From Flavobacterium sharifuzzamanii (GTDB lineage: Bacteria; Bacteroidota; Bacteroidia; Flavobacteriales; Flavobacteriaceae), in NCBI RefSeq assembly GCF_003254585.1, contig NZ_QJGZ01000040.1, forward strand, positions 372,001-436,000: a DNA stretch of 64,000 bases. The letters run 5' to 3'. The notes below the pieces were generated by a model. The model was not told the DNA's origin. It saw only the letters and a program-made list of their open reading frames with translations, and did no database searches. How positions within the stretch are numbered: the stretch's first letter is position 1; each line of letters opens with the position of its first letter. A program made the translations under genes and the position numbers. Below, one piece after another: positions 55,069 to 63,045 of this stretch.

Positions 55069-57252
55069 TTAATAGCAATCTGTCAAAAATTGTTTATTGG
55101 CTTTGTATTCAGAGAGCGTTTTTAATCCTTTTGCCAAACACATTTCACTCAAAATAGCTTCAACATCTTTCTGCATGGCAAGTGAACCACAAATCATAAT
55201 AACACCGCCTTTGTTTAATAAATTCACAAAGAAAATAGAATCTCTTTTAATCAAATCCATTACATAAATATGTTCTGCTTCGCGTGATAGCGCCACATGA
55301 AAATTATCCAGATGTTCTTTTTGAATCATTATGCCAGCGAACTTCTTATACGCCATTAATGTTGGCGTTTCCATTCTGAATCCGCTGTACAAATGAAGTT
55401 CTTGTTTTGCTTTATTCTGTTCGATCATTCCTAAGAAAGGAGCAATTCCTGTTCCGTTAGAAATAAAAGCCACTTTTGGAGCTTTTTTCGGAAGATGAAA
55501 CGCAGGATTTTTTACAATTTGCGCTTTTATGACATTTCCTGGTTCTAACGAGTTTAAGAAACCAGAACCTAATCCGTTTGGATGCAATTTTACAACCAAT
55601 TGAATATTTCCAGAGTGATTTCCGATAGAGTAGAGGCGCTCTCTAGAATCGTTGGCAGGATAAATTGCCAATAAATCGCCAGAACTGAATTTAGCTCTCG
55701 CACTTGCTCTTAAAGTCAGAATAAAAGTATGTTCGGTATCAGAAATTGGTGTTTTGTCTAAAACCATTAATTTCTGTAAACCTTTTGGAATATGATTATA
55801 TAGCGATGGAGTTGTTGCTAGCGGAATTCCTGTTTTTCCGCTCCATAATTTCACCCATTCTACAAATTCAACAGCCGATTTATCATTTACAGTTTTCAAA
55901 TCTAAATAACGATCTGCCCACTTTTGTTTTCCTAAAAGCTGATCTATTTCAATTGCAAATTGGCAAAAATCAGGATAAGATTTAGAACCAAAACCAACCA
56001 CAGAGAAATTAATGTTCTGATCTTGATTTTGTTTTTCTATTAATGATTTAAATTGTGTTCCGTTAGAAGGCGCATCACCCAAACCATGAGTTGAAGTGAA
56101 AACAACAATATGTTCAGCCTTTGGATAAGCTGTAAATTTATTCAATTCGCTTACAAAAACTTTTTGTCCATTCTCAATTAATTGCTTCTGAATCGCATTG
56201 GCAAATCGGAAAGTGCTTCCATTTTCTGAACCTACTAAAAGTACAAAAGTGCTTTCGCTTGCTTTAAATTTATTTTTAATTCGGCTAGATCTTCTTTTCA
56301 AAGTAATTGCAAAACCAGAATAAATAAAGAATAGAATATTGATACACGCAATTGCTAAGATTACAGCCCAAATTCCGTTAATTCTTCCCGTATGAAGATC
56401 AAGACTTAATGCGGCAAACTGAGTGGTCATTGGAGAATGTTTTTCAGAAATTATTGCACCTGTGACCTGATTGACTTCGACTTCTCGGTCTTTCAATTCA
56501 ATGATATAATATTCTTCTGGATCATCTGTAAACGGAAATTCTATTTTTTTGACATCAGATAATAAAGTCGTTTTAAAGATTGAAACTGTTTTCGCTTTTT
56601 CTGAAAGTGTTGTTTTTACAGGTTTTGCTTTTTCTTCACCCATAAAAAAGTTGAATCTTTCGAGCGATAAATAGGTTCCAGTAAGTGCAATAATTAGAAT
56701 AGGAATAAGAGCCAATCTTCCTAAAAGAACATGGTAGTATTGAGCGAAATATTCTTTGATTATTTTAGAAAAGAAATTTCGGATGCCACGCTGTCTTTTT
56801 AGAACCAACACAAAACCTGAAATAGAGATTAATAACAAACAAAAAGAAATGACACCGACAAAAAAACGCCCCGTTTCATGAAGAAATAGCGAGCGGTGTA
56901 AACTCGTAATCCAATTTATGAATTCGGATTTCTTTGCAGGAGTTCCTAATGCTTTTCCTGTTTTTGGATCAATATATGCCTTAACATCATTTCCATCAGC
57001 ATCAATTGCCTGAAGTGTTACAAACTGATTGTAATCTACACTCAATTCTGTAATTTCAGAGTACTCTTTTTTTAAAATTGATAGCGTTTCGCCTAAAGTT
57101 ATTTCATTAAAATTTTCAGCTTTGTAAGGAAGTGTTTTTTCTTGAACTGCATCGACCGCCAGAATAATTCCAGTCACCGAAGCCAAAAGCAAAAAAAGAG
57201 AAGAAAATAAGGCTAGAGCCAAGTGTGCATAACGCCAGAAAGAAAGAGTCAT
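55069..57252 (-). CDS. PepSY-flavodoxin-ferredoxin reductase fusion (XusC-like inner-membrane reductase)
   Basis: 727 residues. The PepSY_TM part (about 1-330) has four spans (LALALFSSLFLLLASVTGIIL; FFVGVISFCLLLISISGFVLV; LALIPILIIALTGTYLSL; IWAVILAIACINILFFIYS) and periplasmic PepSY segments (YIDPKTGKALG; VNQVTGAIIS). A flavodoxin domain follows (about 335-470; VGSENGSTFRFANAI; STHGLGDAPSN; GFGSKSYPDFC), then a CysJ-type FAD/NAD(P)H module (about 490-727; RLYSIGNHSG; FISNGTGIAPFLG; VIMICGSLAMQKDVEAIL). It should move electrons from cytoplasmic NAD(P)H across the membrane, either to ferric siderophore or to a flavinylated periplasmic carrier. It is close in layout to XusC-type reductases. Confidence 0.9.
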   Translation of the reverse strand: MTLSFWRYAHLALALFSSLFLLLASVTGIILAVDAVQEKTLPYKAENFNEITLGETLSILKKEYSEITELSVDYNQFVTLQAIDADGNDVKAYIDPKTGKALGTPAKKSEFINWITSLHRSLFLHETGRFFVGVISFCLLLISISGFVLVLKRQRGIRNFFSKIIKEYFAQYYHVLLGRLALIPILIIALTGTYLSLERFNFFMGEEKAKPVKTTLSEKAKTVSIFKTTLLSDVKKIEFPFTDDPEEYYIIELKDREVEVNQVTGAIISEKHSPMTTQFAALSLDLHTGRINGIWAVILAIACINILFFIYSGFAITLKRRSSRIKNKFKASESTFVLLVGSENGSTFRFANAIQKQLIENGQKVFVSELNKFTAYPKAEHIVVFTSTHGLGDAPSNGTQFKSLIEKQNQDQNINFSVVGFGSKSYPDFCQFAIEIDQLLGKQKWADRYLDLKTVNDKSAVEFVEWVKLWSGKTGIPLATTPSLYNHIPKGLQKLMVLDKTPISDTEHTFILTLRASARAKFSSGDLLAIYPANDSRERLYSIGNHSGNIQLVVKLHPNGLGSGFLNSLEPGNVIKAQIVKNPAFHLPKKAPKVAFISNGTGIAPFLGMIEQNKAKQELHLYSGFRMETPTLMAYKKFAGIMIQKEHLDNFHVALSREAEHIYVMDLIKRDSIFFVNLLNKGGVIMICGSLAMQKDVEAILSEMCLAKGLKTLSEYKANKQFLTDCY

Positions 57253-57280
57253 TGAGTGTATTCTATTATAAAACGTTTAA

Positions 57281-57313
57281 AGCTTTGTCAAAGTTTAAAA
57301 CAATGACAAAGCT
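57281..57313. repeat. AGCTTTGTCA inverted repeat (AAACTTTGACAAAG family)
   Basis: Arms AGCTTTGTCA (57281-57290) and TGACAAAGCT (57304-57313), exact complements over 10 bp with partial pairing further in. It belongs with the copies at 26347, 30931 and 33559. It lies between the DUF2271 and PepSY genes. Confidence 0.8.
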
Positions 57314-57382
57314 CAGATTCAATTTTAAGCACAAAAATAAAATTTGTACTCATTATAAGGTTAAAAAATAATGTGCTTAAGA

Positions 57383-57865
57383 TTATATTTTGTTTAATCT
57401 TACATATTTGATGTAGCCTTTACCATCTGTTTTATCTGCCATACCTTCAGTTGTAAGTGGAACTTCAAGATCGCTTACATAGTATTTTTGGTCTTCAACA
57501 GCCGATTCAAAACGAAGTTTATATCCTTTATTGATTTTAGAATTTTCAATTTCAATTGTTGTAACACTGCGGTCTCCACCAGTAACAGAAGCACCGGTTT
57601 TAGCACTGATATCTTCATTTTTCTTAGTATGGAATTTATTCCATTCTTTTAATGATTTGTACCATTTTTTGTCATCGCCCATTACATAAAGCGTTTTCTC
57701 GTATTCGCCAGCCGAATTCACCAAAGAAACTACAATATAAGCACCTTCTCCCATATAGTTATTCATTTGAAGCATGATTTTATATTTGCTCGATTGTGCC
57801 TGAGATTGGAAAGAAACTAAAAAGATAAAAGCGCTTGTAAGAGCAATTTTTAATATTGATTTCAT
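57383..57865 (-). CDS. DUF2271 periplasmic protein, probable flavinylated electron carrier
   Basis: 160 residues, signal peptide (KSILKIALTSAFIFLVSFQSQAQ). A single beta-rich DUF2271 domain: YKIMLQMNNYMGEGAYIVVS, KKWYKSLKEWNKF, then NEDISAKTGASVTGGDRSVT and YYVSDLEVPL. TGAS (Thr90-Ser93), preceded by Asp85, resembles the D-x-x-S/T-G-A-S/T motif modified by ApbE, whose gene lies two genes downstream. It is therefore predicted to carry covalent FMN and shuttle electrons from the PepSY reductase to a periplasmic acceptor. The Asp spacing is not canonical, so this remains a prediction. Confidence 0.8.
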   Translation of the reverse strand: MKSILKIALTSAFIFLVSFQSQAQSSKYKIMLQMNNYMGEGAYIVVSLVNSAGEYEKTLYVMGDDKKWYKSLKEWNKFHTKKNEDISAKTGASVTGGDRSVTTIEIENSKINKGYKLRFESAVEDQKYYVSDLEVPLTTEGMADKTDGKGYIKYVRLNKI

Positions 57866-57869
57866 GAAA

Positions 57870-57976
57870 TTAAGTTATGAATTATGAATTATAAGTTATG
57901 AGTTATGAATTTTGCGTTTTGGATTATGACTTAGATTTTCAACCCATAATTCATAACTCAAAACTCATAATTATTA
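57870..57976. repeat. Inverted repeats of the AACTCATAATTCAT family
   Basis: Left: TTAAGTTATGAATTATGAAT and TAAGTTATGAGTTATGAATT. Right: CCCATAATTCATAACTCA and AACTCATAATTATT. The words are shared with the 53511-53858 island. It fills the 115-nt spacer between the ankyrin and DUF2271 genes. Confidence 0.85.
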
Positions 57977-57980
57977 AAAG

Positions 57981-59471
57981 TTATTTTAAAAACTCAACTG
58001 AGATATTATTTTTTGTTAACACTTCATTTTCTTTAGCCAAAGCATAAGCCGTTTCGTCAAACTCTGTACTGATGTCTTTTTTAGCTCCAGCTGAAACTAG
58101 ATATTTTAAGATTGAATCGTCTTTAGAAGTCATTGCTGCTCTATGTAAAGCCGTTAAGCCGTCTTTGTTTTTAGCGTTGATGTCTACTTTTAAATCAGTG
58201 ATTTTTTTAAGAAGAGAAACATCATTTTTAGTAATCGCTAAATGATATAAAGTATTTCCATCTTTTTGAGGAGCTGCAAGATTTAAACCTTTATCCTGAA
58301 GTAATTTTGCTTTTGCATCAAAAGGATCTGTTGCTGCTTTCTCTCTTCCTGCCGGACGATAAGATTGTACTAAATAAGCGCCTAAATTGTTTCCGTCTTT
58401 ATCTTTCACATTAACATCGCCACCTTTTGCTAAAAGTAAATTTACAGCTTCTGGAGTTCCGTTTTTTACAGCAAATGTCAAAGCAGATTCTCCTTTTAGA
58501 TTTTGTGCATTTACGTTTTTAGCTTTTGGAAGAAAAAGTTCCAAAGCTGCCGCATCTCTTCCCGCAGCTGCAGCCATTAATGGTGTATTTCCTTCTTTAT
58601 CTGTTTTATTAACATCAACACCTTTTGCTAAGAAATATTGAATAATTTCTGTCTGATTTGGTTTTCCTGCCAAGAAATGCAATACATTTTGTCCCGCTTT
58701 GTTTTGGGCAGTTGCTTTAATTTTTACTTCTTCAACCAAATATTTGTAAGTTTCAAGAGTATTTGATTCTCTTCGGCTTCCTTGTGCAGCAAATAAAAGT
58801 GCACCATCTGTAGGTTTAACTCCTTTTTCTAAAAGTTTTTTCAAAAGAGCGATATTTCCAGATCTTGCTGCATAAGAGAAAGCAGTATTTCCATCATTAT
58901 CAACATCTTTTAAAGACATTCCTTTAGAAGAAAAATATTCTGCTGCTTTTAAATCTTTATCAGAAGCAATAGCTAAAAGTAAAAGATTTGCACCATTAGC
59001 ATATTTTTTTGTCGGATTAAGTCCTGCTTTAAAGAAAGCATCATACATCGCAGCATCTGACTGACCGCTTGAAGCAGCAAAATCTGCAGGAGCAGTTCCG
59101 TGGCTGTCTTCATAATTTACATCAGAACCTTTAGCGATTAAATATTGTACTAATTCAGTATTTCCTCTATAAGCAGCCCAGTGTAGATAGATACGATTAT
59201 CGTGCGTTAATTTTGTAACTGAATTTCCAGGCTGTTCTACCAAAAATTTGATAGTTACAAAAGGAGCATCATTATTAATAGCCAAAGTAGTAACATCAAA
59301 TGCATTGGCATTAGCTTCAGCTGGATTATTTCCTTTAGTGATTTCTGCCTGAACCGTTTCTACAGTTGGAGAAGTTTTCCAGAAAGCGGCATCTAACAGT
59401 GAGTTTTTTTGTTGGGCACTTACAAATAAAGTAGCAGCAAATGCAAAAGAAACAAAAAGGTTCTTTTTCAT
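57981..59471 (-). CDS. Secreted ankyrin-repeat protein
   Basis: About 496 residues. The ATG at 59471 starts a standard signal peptide (MKKNLFVSFAFAATLFVSAQ); the longer form from 59504 adds a hydrophilic leader and is unlikely. The mature protein is made almost entirely of ankyrin repeats, roughly 12-14 (DNRIYLHWAAYRGNTELVQY; DNDGNTAFSYAARSGNIALL; DKEGNTPLMAAAAGRDAAAL; NKDGLTALHRAAMTSKDDSI), with no other domain. Ankyrin proteins mediate protein contacts. Here it would act in the periplasm with the flavin/iron proteins encoded next to it, perhaps as scaffold or protector. It is the promoter-proximal gene of the minus-strand cluster, 115 nt before DUF2271, with AATTTATTTTTTTGGG-type AT-rich DNA upstream. 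Confidence 0.9.
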   Translation of the reverse strand: MKKNLFVSFAFAATLFVSAQQKNSLLDAAFWKTSPTVETVQAEITKGNNPAEANANAFDVTTLAINNDAPFVTIKFLVEQPGNSVTKLTHDNRIYLHWAAYRGNTELVQYLIAKGSDVNYEDSHGTAPADFAASSGQSDAAMYDAFFKAGLNPTKKYANGANLLLLAIASDKDLKAAEYFSSKGMSLKDVDNDGNTAFSYAARSGNIALLKKLLEKGVKPTDGALLFAAQGSRRESNTLETYKYLVEEVKIKATAQNKAGQNVLHFLAGKPNQTEIIQYFLAKGVDVNKTDKEGNTPLMAAAAGRDAAALELFLPKAKNVNAQNLKGESALTFAVKNGTPEAVNLLLAKGGDVNVKDKDGNNLGAYLVQSYRPAGREKAATDPFDAKAKLLQDKGLNLAAPQKDGNTLYHLAITKNDVSLLKKITDLKVDINAKNKDGLTALHRAAMTSKDDSILKYLVSAGAKKDISTEFDETAYALAKENEVLTKNNISVEFLK

Positions 59472-59990
59472 ATTTCGATAATTTATGGTTATAGAATTGT
59501 ACAAGATTAATTTATTTTTTTGGGAATATTTTTAACCTATTTAGAATAAATAAAAATAAAAGCAAATGTAGAAATTTATATTCTTAAACCAAGAATAATT
59601 TGCTCTAAAAAGGTATTTCGGGTATAGTTTTTATGAAAATTAAGAATTGCTTAAGTGCATTTTAATTTTGTTTTAATCTGATTGGCTTTTGTGCGACAAT
59701 GAAAGATTGTCTTTTCTAAAGAAAAAAAAGTCCTCTTTTAAGAAGGAATTATTGCTTCTCACTCTTTTTTGATGTTAAGACTTTAAGAAGCGGATTTCGA
59801 TTAGATTAATTGGCTTTATTGCATTGTTTTTCTATAGATTTTAAAGATTTTGAATAATGTATATGTTATAAATTACTGTAGTAAAGATTGTTATGTTTTT
59901 GTGACGCAAATATTATTTAGAACTATTATTAATAACTCGCTTTTTTTTCAATTGAAATTCCTCTTTAAATTTCTATTTTTAAAATCCGAA

Positions 59991-60160
59991 TGTTGATAAC
60001 TGTTTTTATTTCTGCCCTCCAAAAGCGCATTTTTTCATGTTGATAACTTGAAATTAATTTTAGGGAAAATGCTAGTTCATTGCGAATTAAAGAACATTGC
60101 TTTGATGTTGATAAAATTTGATTTGTACTGAATTTTTCTGGTTTTAAAACTGTTGATAAT
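59991..60160. promoter_or_regulatory. Array of four DnaA-box-like 9-mers upstream of nrdB
   Basis: TGTTGATAA occurs at 59991, 60038, 60106 and 60151, all in the same orientation. The reverse complement, TTATCAACA, differs by one base from the DnaA box TTATCCACA. In Escherichia coli, DnaA binds upstream of nrdAB and adjusts its expression. DnaA binding here is inferred; an unrelated regulator with this half-site is possible. Confidence 0.55.
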
Positions 60161-60208
60161 TGGACAGATTTTTAACATCTAAAACTAGACAAAAGAATAA
60201 CTGTGGGC

Positions 60209-60216
60209 TAAATTTG
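60209..60216 (+). promoter_or_regulatory. Candidate -7 element of nrdB
   Basis: TAAATTTG fits TAnnTTTG exactly. No TTG was found at the expected distance upstream, so an activator may be needed. It predicts a leader of about 80 nt before the nrdB ATG and lies 49 nt after the last TGTTGATAA copy. Confidence 0.45.
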
Positions 60217-60303
60217 TAATTATAGAAATCACGCTAGTACCACTCCCCAAATAAAGCGCTCGTATTTCTATTTCAAAATAGTCACTTAAAACTCTCTATA
60301 TAT

Positions 60304-61278
60304 ATGTCAATTTTCGATAAAAGAATCAATTATAAACCTTTTGAATACCCTGAGGTTCTGCAATTTACTGAAGCGATTAATAAGGCTTACTGGGTACACA
60401 CTGAAGTAGATTTTACTGCCGACACGCAAGATTTTCACGCACATTTAAATCTGGCTGAAAAAACAGCAATTAAAAATAGTTTGTTAGCAATTGCGCAGAT
60501 TGAGGTGGCTGTAAAAAGTTTTTGGGGTAATATATATGAGCATTTTCCAAAACCAGAATTCAATGGTTTGGGAACTACTTTTGCAGAATGTGAATTTAGA
60601 CATTCAGAAGCCTACTCACGTTTACTGGAAGTTTTAGGTTATAATGATGAATTTGAAAGACTTTTGGACGTTCCTGTAGTTCGTAGACGTGTAGATTATC
60701 TTTCGAATGTGCTGAAAGACACCAAATCTCAAGATAACAGAAAGTACATGGTTTCATTGATTCTGTTTAGTATCCTGATCGAAAACGTTTCTTTGTTTAG
60801 CCAGTTTGCTATTTTATTGTCGTTCACAAGATTCAAAGGGTATATGAAAAATGTGAGCAATATTATTGCATGGACTTCAATTGACGAGCAAATTCATGCG
60901 AATGGTGGAATTTATATCATAAATAAAATCCGTGAAGAATTCCCAGAATATTTCGATGCAGATACTTTAGAATTAATTAGAGAAACTGTAAAGGAATCAA
61001 TTACGGTTGAAGCCGATATTTTAGACTGGATTTTTGAAGATGGAGCGATAGAAACCATTAATAAAGAAGATTTGGTAAACTTCATGAAATTTAGAATTGA
61101 CGAAAGCTTGAAACAAATCAATATCGAAACTATTTTTAATGTTTCGCCAGAAGAGTATTCAAAAATGACTTGGTTTGAAGAAGAGGTTTTTGCAAATAGT
61201 CTTGACGATTTCTTTGCAAAACGTCCGGTAGAATATACAAAACACGATAAAAGTATCACTGCAAACGATCTTTTCTAA
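60304..61278 (+). CDS. nrdB: Class I ribonucleotide reductase beta subunit
   Basis: 324 residues, cytoplasmic. Dimetal ligands are visible: Glu67 (IAQIEVA), Glu97 and His100 (ECEFRHSEAY), Glu160 (LIENVSLF), and Glu195 with His198 (DEQIHANGG). Tyr104 lies four residues after His100, exactly where the radical tyrosine of NrdB sits, so this is a tyrosyl-radical type. The first ligand is Glu rather than the Asp of Escherichia coli. There is no N-terminal ATP-cone: the protein begins directly with KRINYKPFEYPEVLQF. It provides the radical for deoxynucleotide synthesis by NrdA, encoded 19 nt downstream. Confidence 0.95.
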   Translation: MSIFDKRINYKPFEYPEVLQFTEAINKAYWVHTEVDFTADTQDFHAHLNLAEKTAIKNSLLAIAQIEVAVKSFWGNIYEHFPKPEFNGLGTTFAECEFRHSEAYSRLLEVLGYNDEFERLLDVPVVRRRVDYLSNVLKDTKSQDNRKYMVSLILFSILIENVSLFSQFAILLSFTRFKGYMKNVSNIIAWTSIDEQIHANGGIYIINKIREEFPEYFDADTLELIRETVKESITVEADILDWIFEDGAIETINKEDLVNFMKFRIDESLKQINIETIFNVSPEEYSKMTWFEEEVFANSLDDFFAKRPVEYTKHDKSITANDLF

Positions 61279-61297
61279 TACAAGCCTATAATACATT

Positions 61298-62995
61298 ATG
61301 AATACGACAGATATAAACCCTGAAAATAACAATTTTGAACCACAAAACGACAGTAAAATGTGGTGGAAAAACTCTGAAAGTGAACAGATTTTAAATCGCG
61401 GTTATCTTTTAAAAGGAGAAACTGTAGAAGGAGCAATCGATAGAATTTGTACGGCTGCAGCAAAAAGGCTCTACAAACCAGAATTGAAAGAATCTTTCAT
61501 GGAAATGATCGAAAGAGGCTGGATGAGTATCAGTTCGCCAGTTTGGGCCAATATGGGAACAGAAAGAGGTTTACCGATTTCTTGTTTTAATGTGCATGTT
61601 CCAGATAAAATTGAAGGAATTACGCATAAATTGGGTGAGGTAATTATGCAAACTAAAATTGGTGGAGGAACTTCTGGTTATTTTGGTGAATTGCGCGAAC
61701 GCGGAAGCGCAGTGACAGACAATGGAAAAAGTAGTGGTGCAGTTAGTTTTATGAAACTTTTTGATACCGCAATGGATACGATTTCTCAAGGCGGAGTTCG
61801 TCGCGGTGCATTTGCAGCTTATTTAGATATTGACCATCCAGATATTGAAGAGTTTTTGAAAATTAAAAGTATCGGAAACCCGATTCAGAATTTGTTTACC
61901 GGAATCTGCGTGCCAGATTATTGGATGCAGGAAATGATTGATGGCGATGGCGAGAAAAGACAGATTTGGGCAAAAGTATTAGAAAGCCGTCAGCAAAAAG
62001 GGTTACCTTATATTTTCTTTAGTGACAACGTAAATAAAAATAAACCACAAGTTTATAAAGATCAGAATCTAAGAATCAACGCAAGTAATTTATGCAGTGA
62101 GATTATGCTTCCGTCTACACATGACGAATCATTTATTTGCTGTCTTTCTTCAATGAATTTAGAATTGTATGAAGAATGGAAAGATACTGAAGCAGTAAAA
62201 TTAGCGATCTTTTTCTTAGATGCCGTTTTACAAGAATTTATCGAAAAAACAGAAGGCAACTATTACCTTTCTGCAGCTAATAAATTTGCTAAAAGACACC
62301 GTGCACTTGGTTTAGGAGTTTTAGGATGGCATTCGTATTTGCAGAAAAACATGATTCCGTTTGAAGGAATGGAAGCTAAAATGAAAACAACAGAGATTTT
62401 CAAACATATAAGTGACAAAGCTGATAAAGCAAGTCAAGAGTTGGCTAGAATTTATGGAGAACCAGAATTATTAAAAGGTTACGGAAGACGTAATACAACC
62501 ACAATGGCAATTGCTCCAACGACATCTTCTTCTGCTATTTTAGGACAGACTTCGCCAGGAATTGAACCTTTTAGCAGTAATTATTATAAAGCTGGATTGA
62601 GTAAAGGTAATTTCATGCGTAAAAATAAATATCTTAAAAAATTGCTTGAAGAAAAAGGGCTGGATAATGAAGAAGTTTGGAGAGGAATTATGCTAAACGG
62701 CGGTAGTGTGCAGCATATGGAACAATTGACTCAACAGGAAAAAGACGTTTTTAAAACATTTAAAGAAATCAGTCAGTTAGAAATTGTACAGCAAGCAGGA
62801 ATTCGTCAGAAATTTGTTGATCAAGGGCAAAGTTTAAATCTTAATATTCCAGCAGAATTGGCGATTAAAGATGTAAACCGTTTAATGATAGAAGCTTGGC
62901 AGCAAGGCGTTAAAAGTTTGTACTACCAAAGAAGCCAGAGTGTTTCTAAAGAATTAGTAACAAGTCTTGTTTCTTGCAGCAGCTGTGAATCATAA
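61298..62995 (+). CDS. nrdA: Class I ribonucleotide reductase alpha subunit, short form without ATP-cone
   Basis: 565 residues, against about 760 in Escherichia coli. Catalytic parts are present: Cys96 (ISCFNVH), the NLCSE core with Asn264, Cys266 and Glu268, the second disulfide cysteine in the FICCLSSMN segment (281/282), LSAANKFAKRHRALGLGVLG, and the C-terminal dithiol Cys560/Cys563 in CSSCES. The protein starts with KMWWKNSESEQILNRGYLLK without the 90-residue ATP-cone, and insertions seen in longer forms are missing. The frame is uninterrupted, so it is a compact natural form, not a fragment. It reduces ribonucleoside diphosphates together with NrdB. A strong terminator follows. Confidence 0.95.
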   Translation: MNTTDINPENNNFEPQNDSKMWWKNSESEQILNRGYLLKGETVEGAIDRICTAAAKRLYKPELKESFMEMIERGWMSISSPVWANMGTERGLPISCFNVHVPDKIEGITHKLGEVIMQTKIGGGTSGYFGELRERGSAVTDNGKSSGAVSFMKLFDTAMDTISQGGVRRGAFAAYLDIDHPDIEEFLKIKSIGNPIQNLFTGICVPDYWMQEMIDGDGEKRQIWAKVLESRQQKGLPYIFFSDNVNKNKPQVYKDQNLRINASNLCSEIMLPSTHDESFICCLSSMNLELYEEWKDTEAVKLAIFFLDAVLQEFIEKTEGNYYLSAANKFAKRHRALGLGVLGWHSYLQKNMIPFEGMEAKMKTTEIFKHISDKADKASQELARIYGEPELLKGYGRRNTTTMAIAPTTSSSAILGQTSPGIEPFSSNYYKAGLSKGNFMRKNKYLKKLLEEKGLDNEEVWRGIMLNGGSVQHMEQLTQQEKDVFKTFKEISQLEIVQQAGIRQKFVDQGQSLNLNIPAELAIKDVNRLMIEAWQQGVKSLYYQRSQSVSKELVTSLVSCSSCES

Positions 62996-63000
62996 AAATC

Positions 63001-63040
63001 AAAAGCCGAATCTAAATTAAGATTCGGCTTTTTTATTTTT
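63001..63040 (+). terminator. Rho-independent terminator after nrdA
   Basis: Perfect 13-bp stem AAAAGCCGAATCT / AGATTCGGCTTTT with a 6-nt loop and trailing TTATTTTT. Confidence 0.93.
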
Positions 63041-63045
63041 CGTAC

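Larger units (their letters stand above)
59472..60303. other. 832-nt AT-rich divergent intergenic region
   Basis: No credible gene. It lies between the divergent ankyrin and nrdB genes. It contains long A/T tracts, CTTTTTTGATGTTAAGACTT near 59763, four TGTTGATAA copies (59991-60160) and a candidate -7 element near nrdB. The first 400 nt adjoining the ankyrin gene show no structure that was recognised. Confidence 0.6.

Noticed and set aside
59991..60160. Chromosomal replication origin
   Set aside because: The DnaA-box-like array alone is not enough: no dnaA or other origin-linked gene is adjacent and no skew can be measured here. A regulatory array for nrdAB is more economical.
61298..62995. 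nrdA as a truncated or broken gene, because it is about 200 residues shorter than the Escherichia coli enzyme
   Set aside because: All catalytic cysteines and the C-terminal CxxC are present in one uninterrupted frame with intact ends, so it is a compact natural form.
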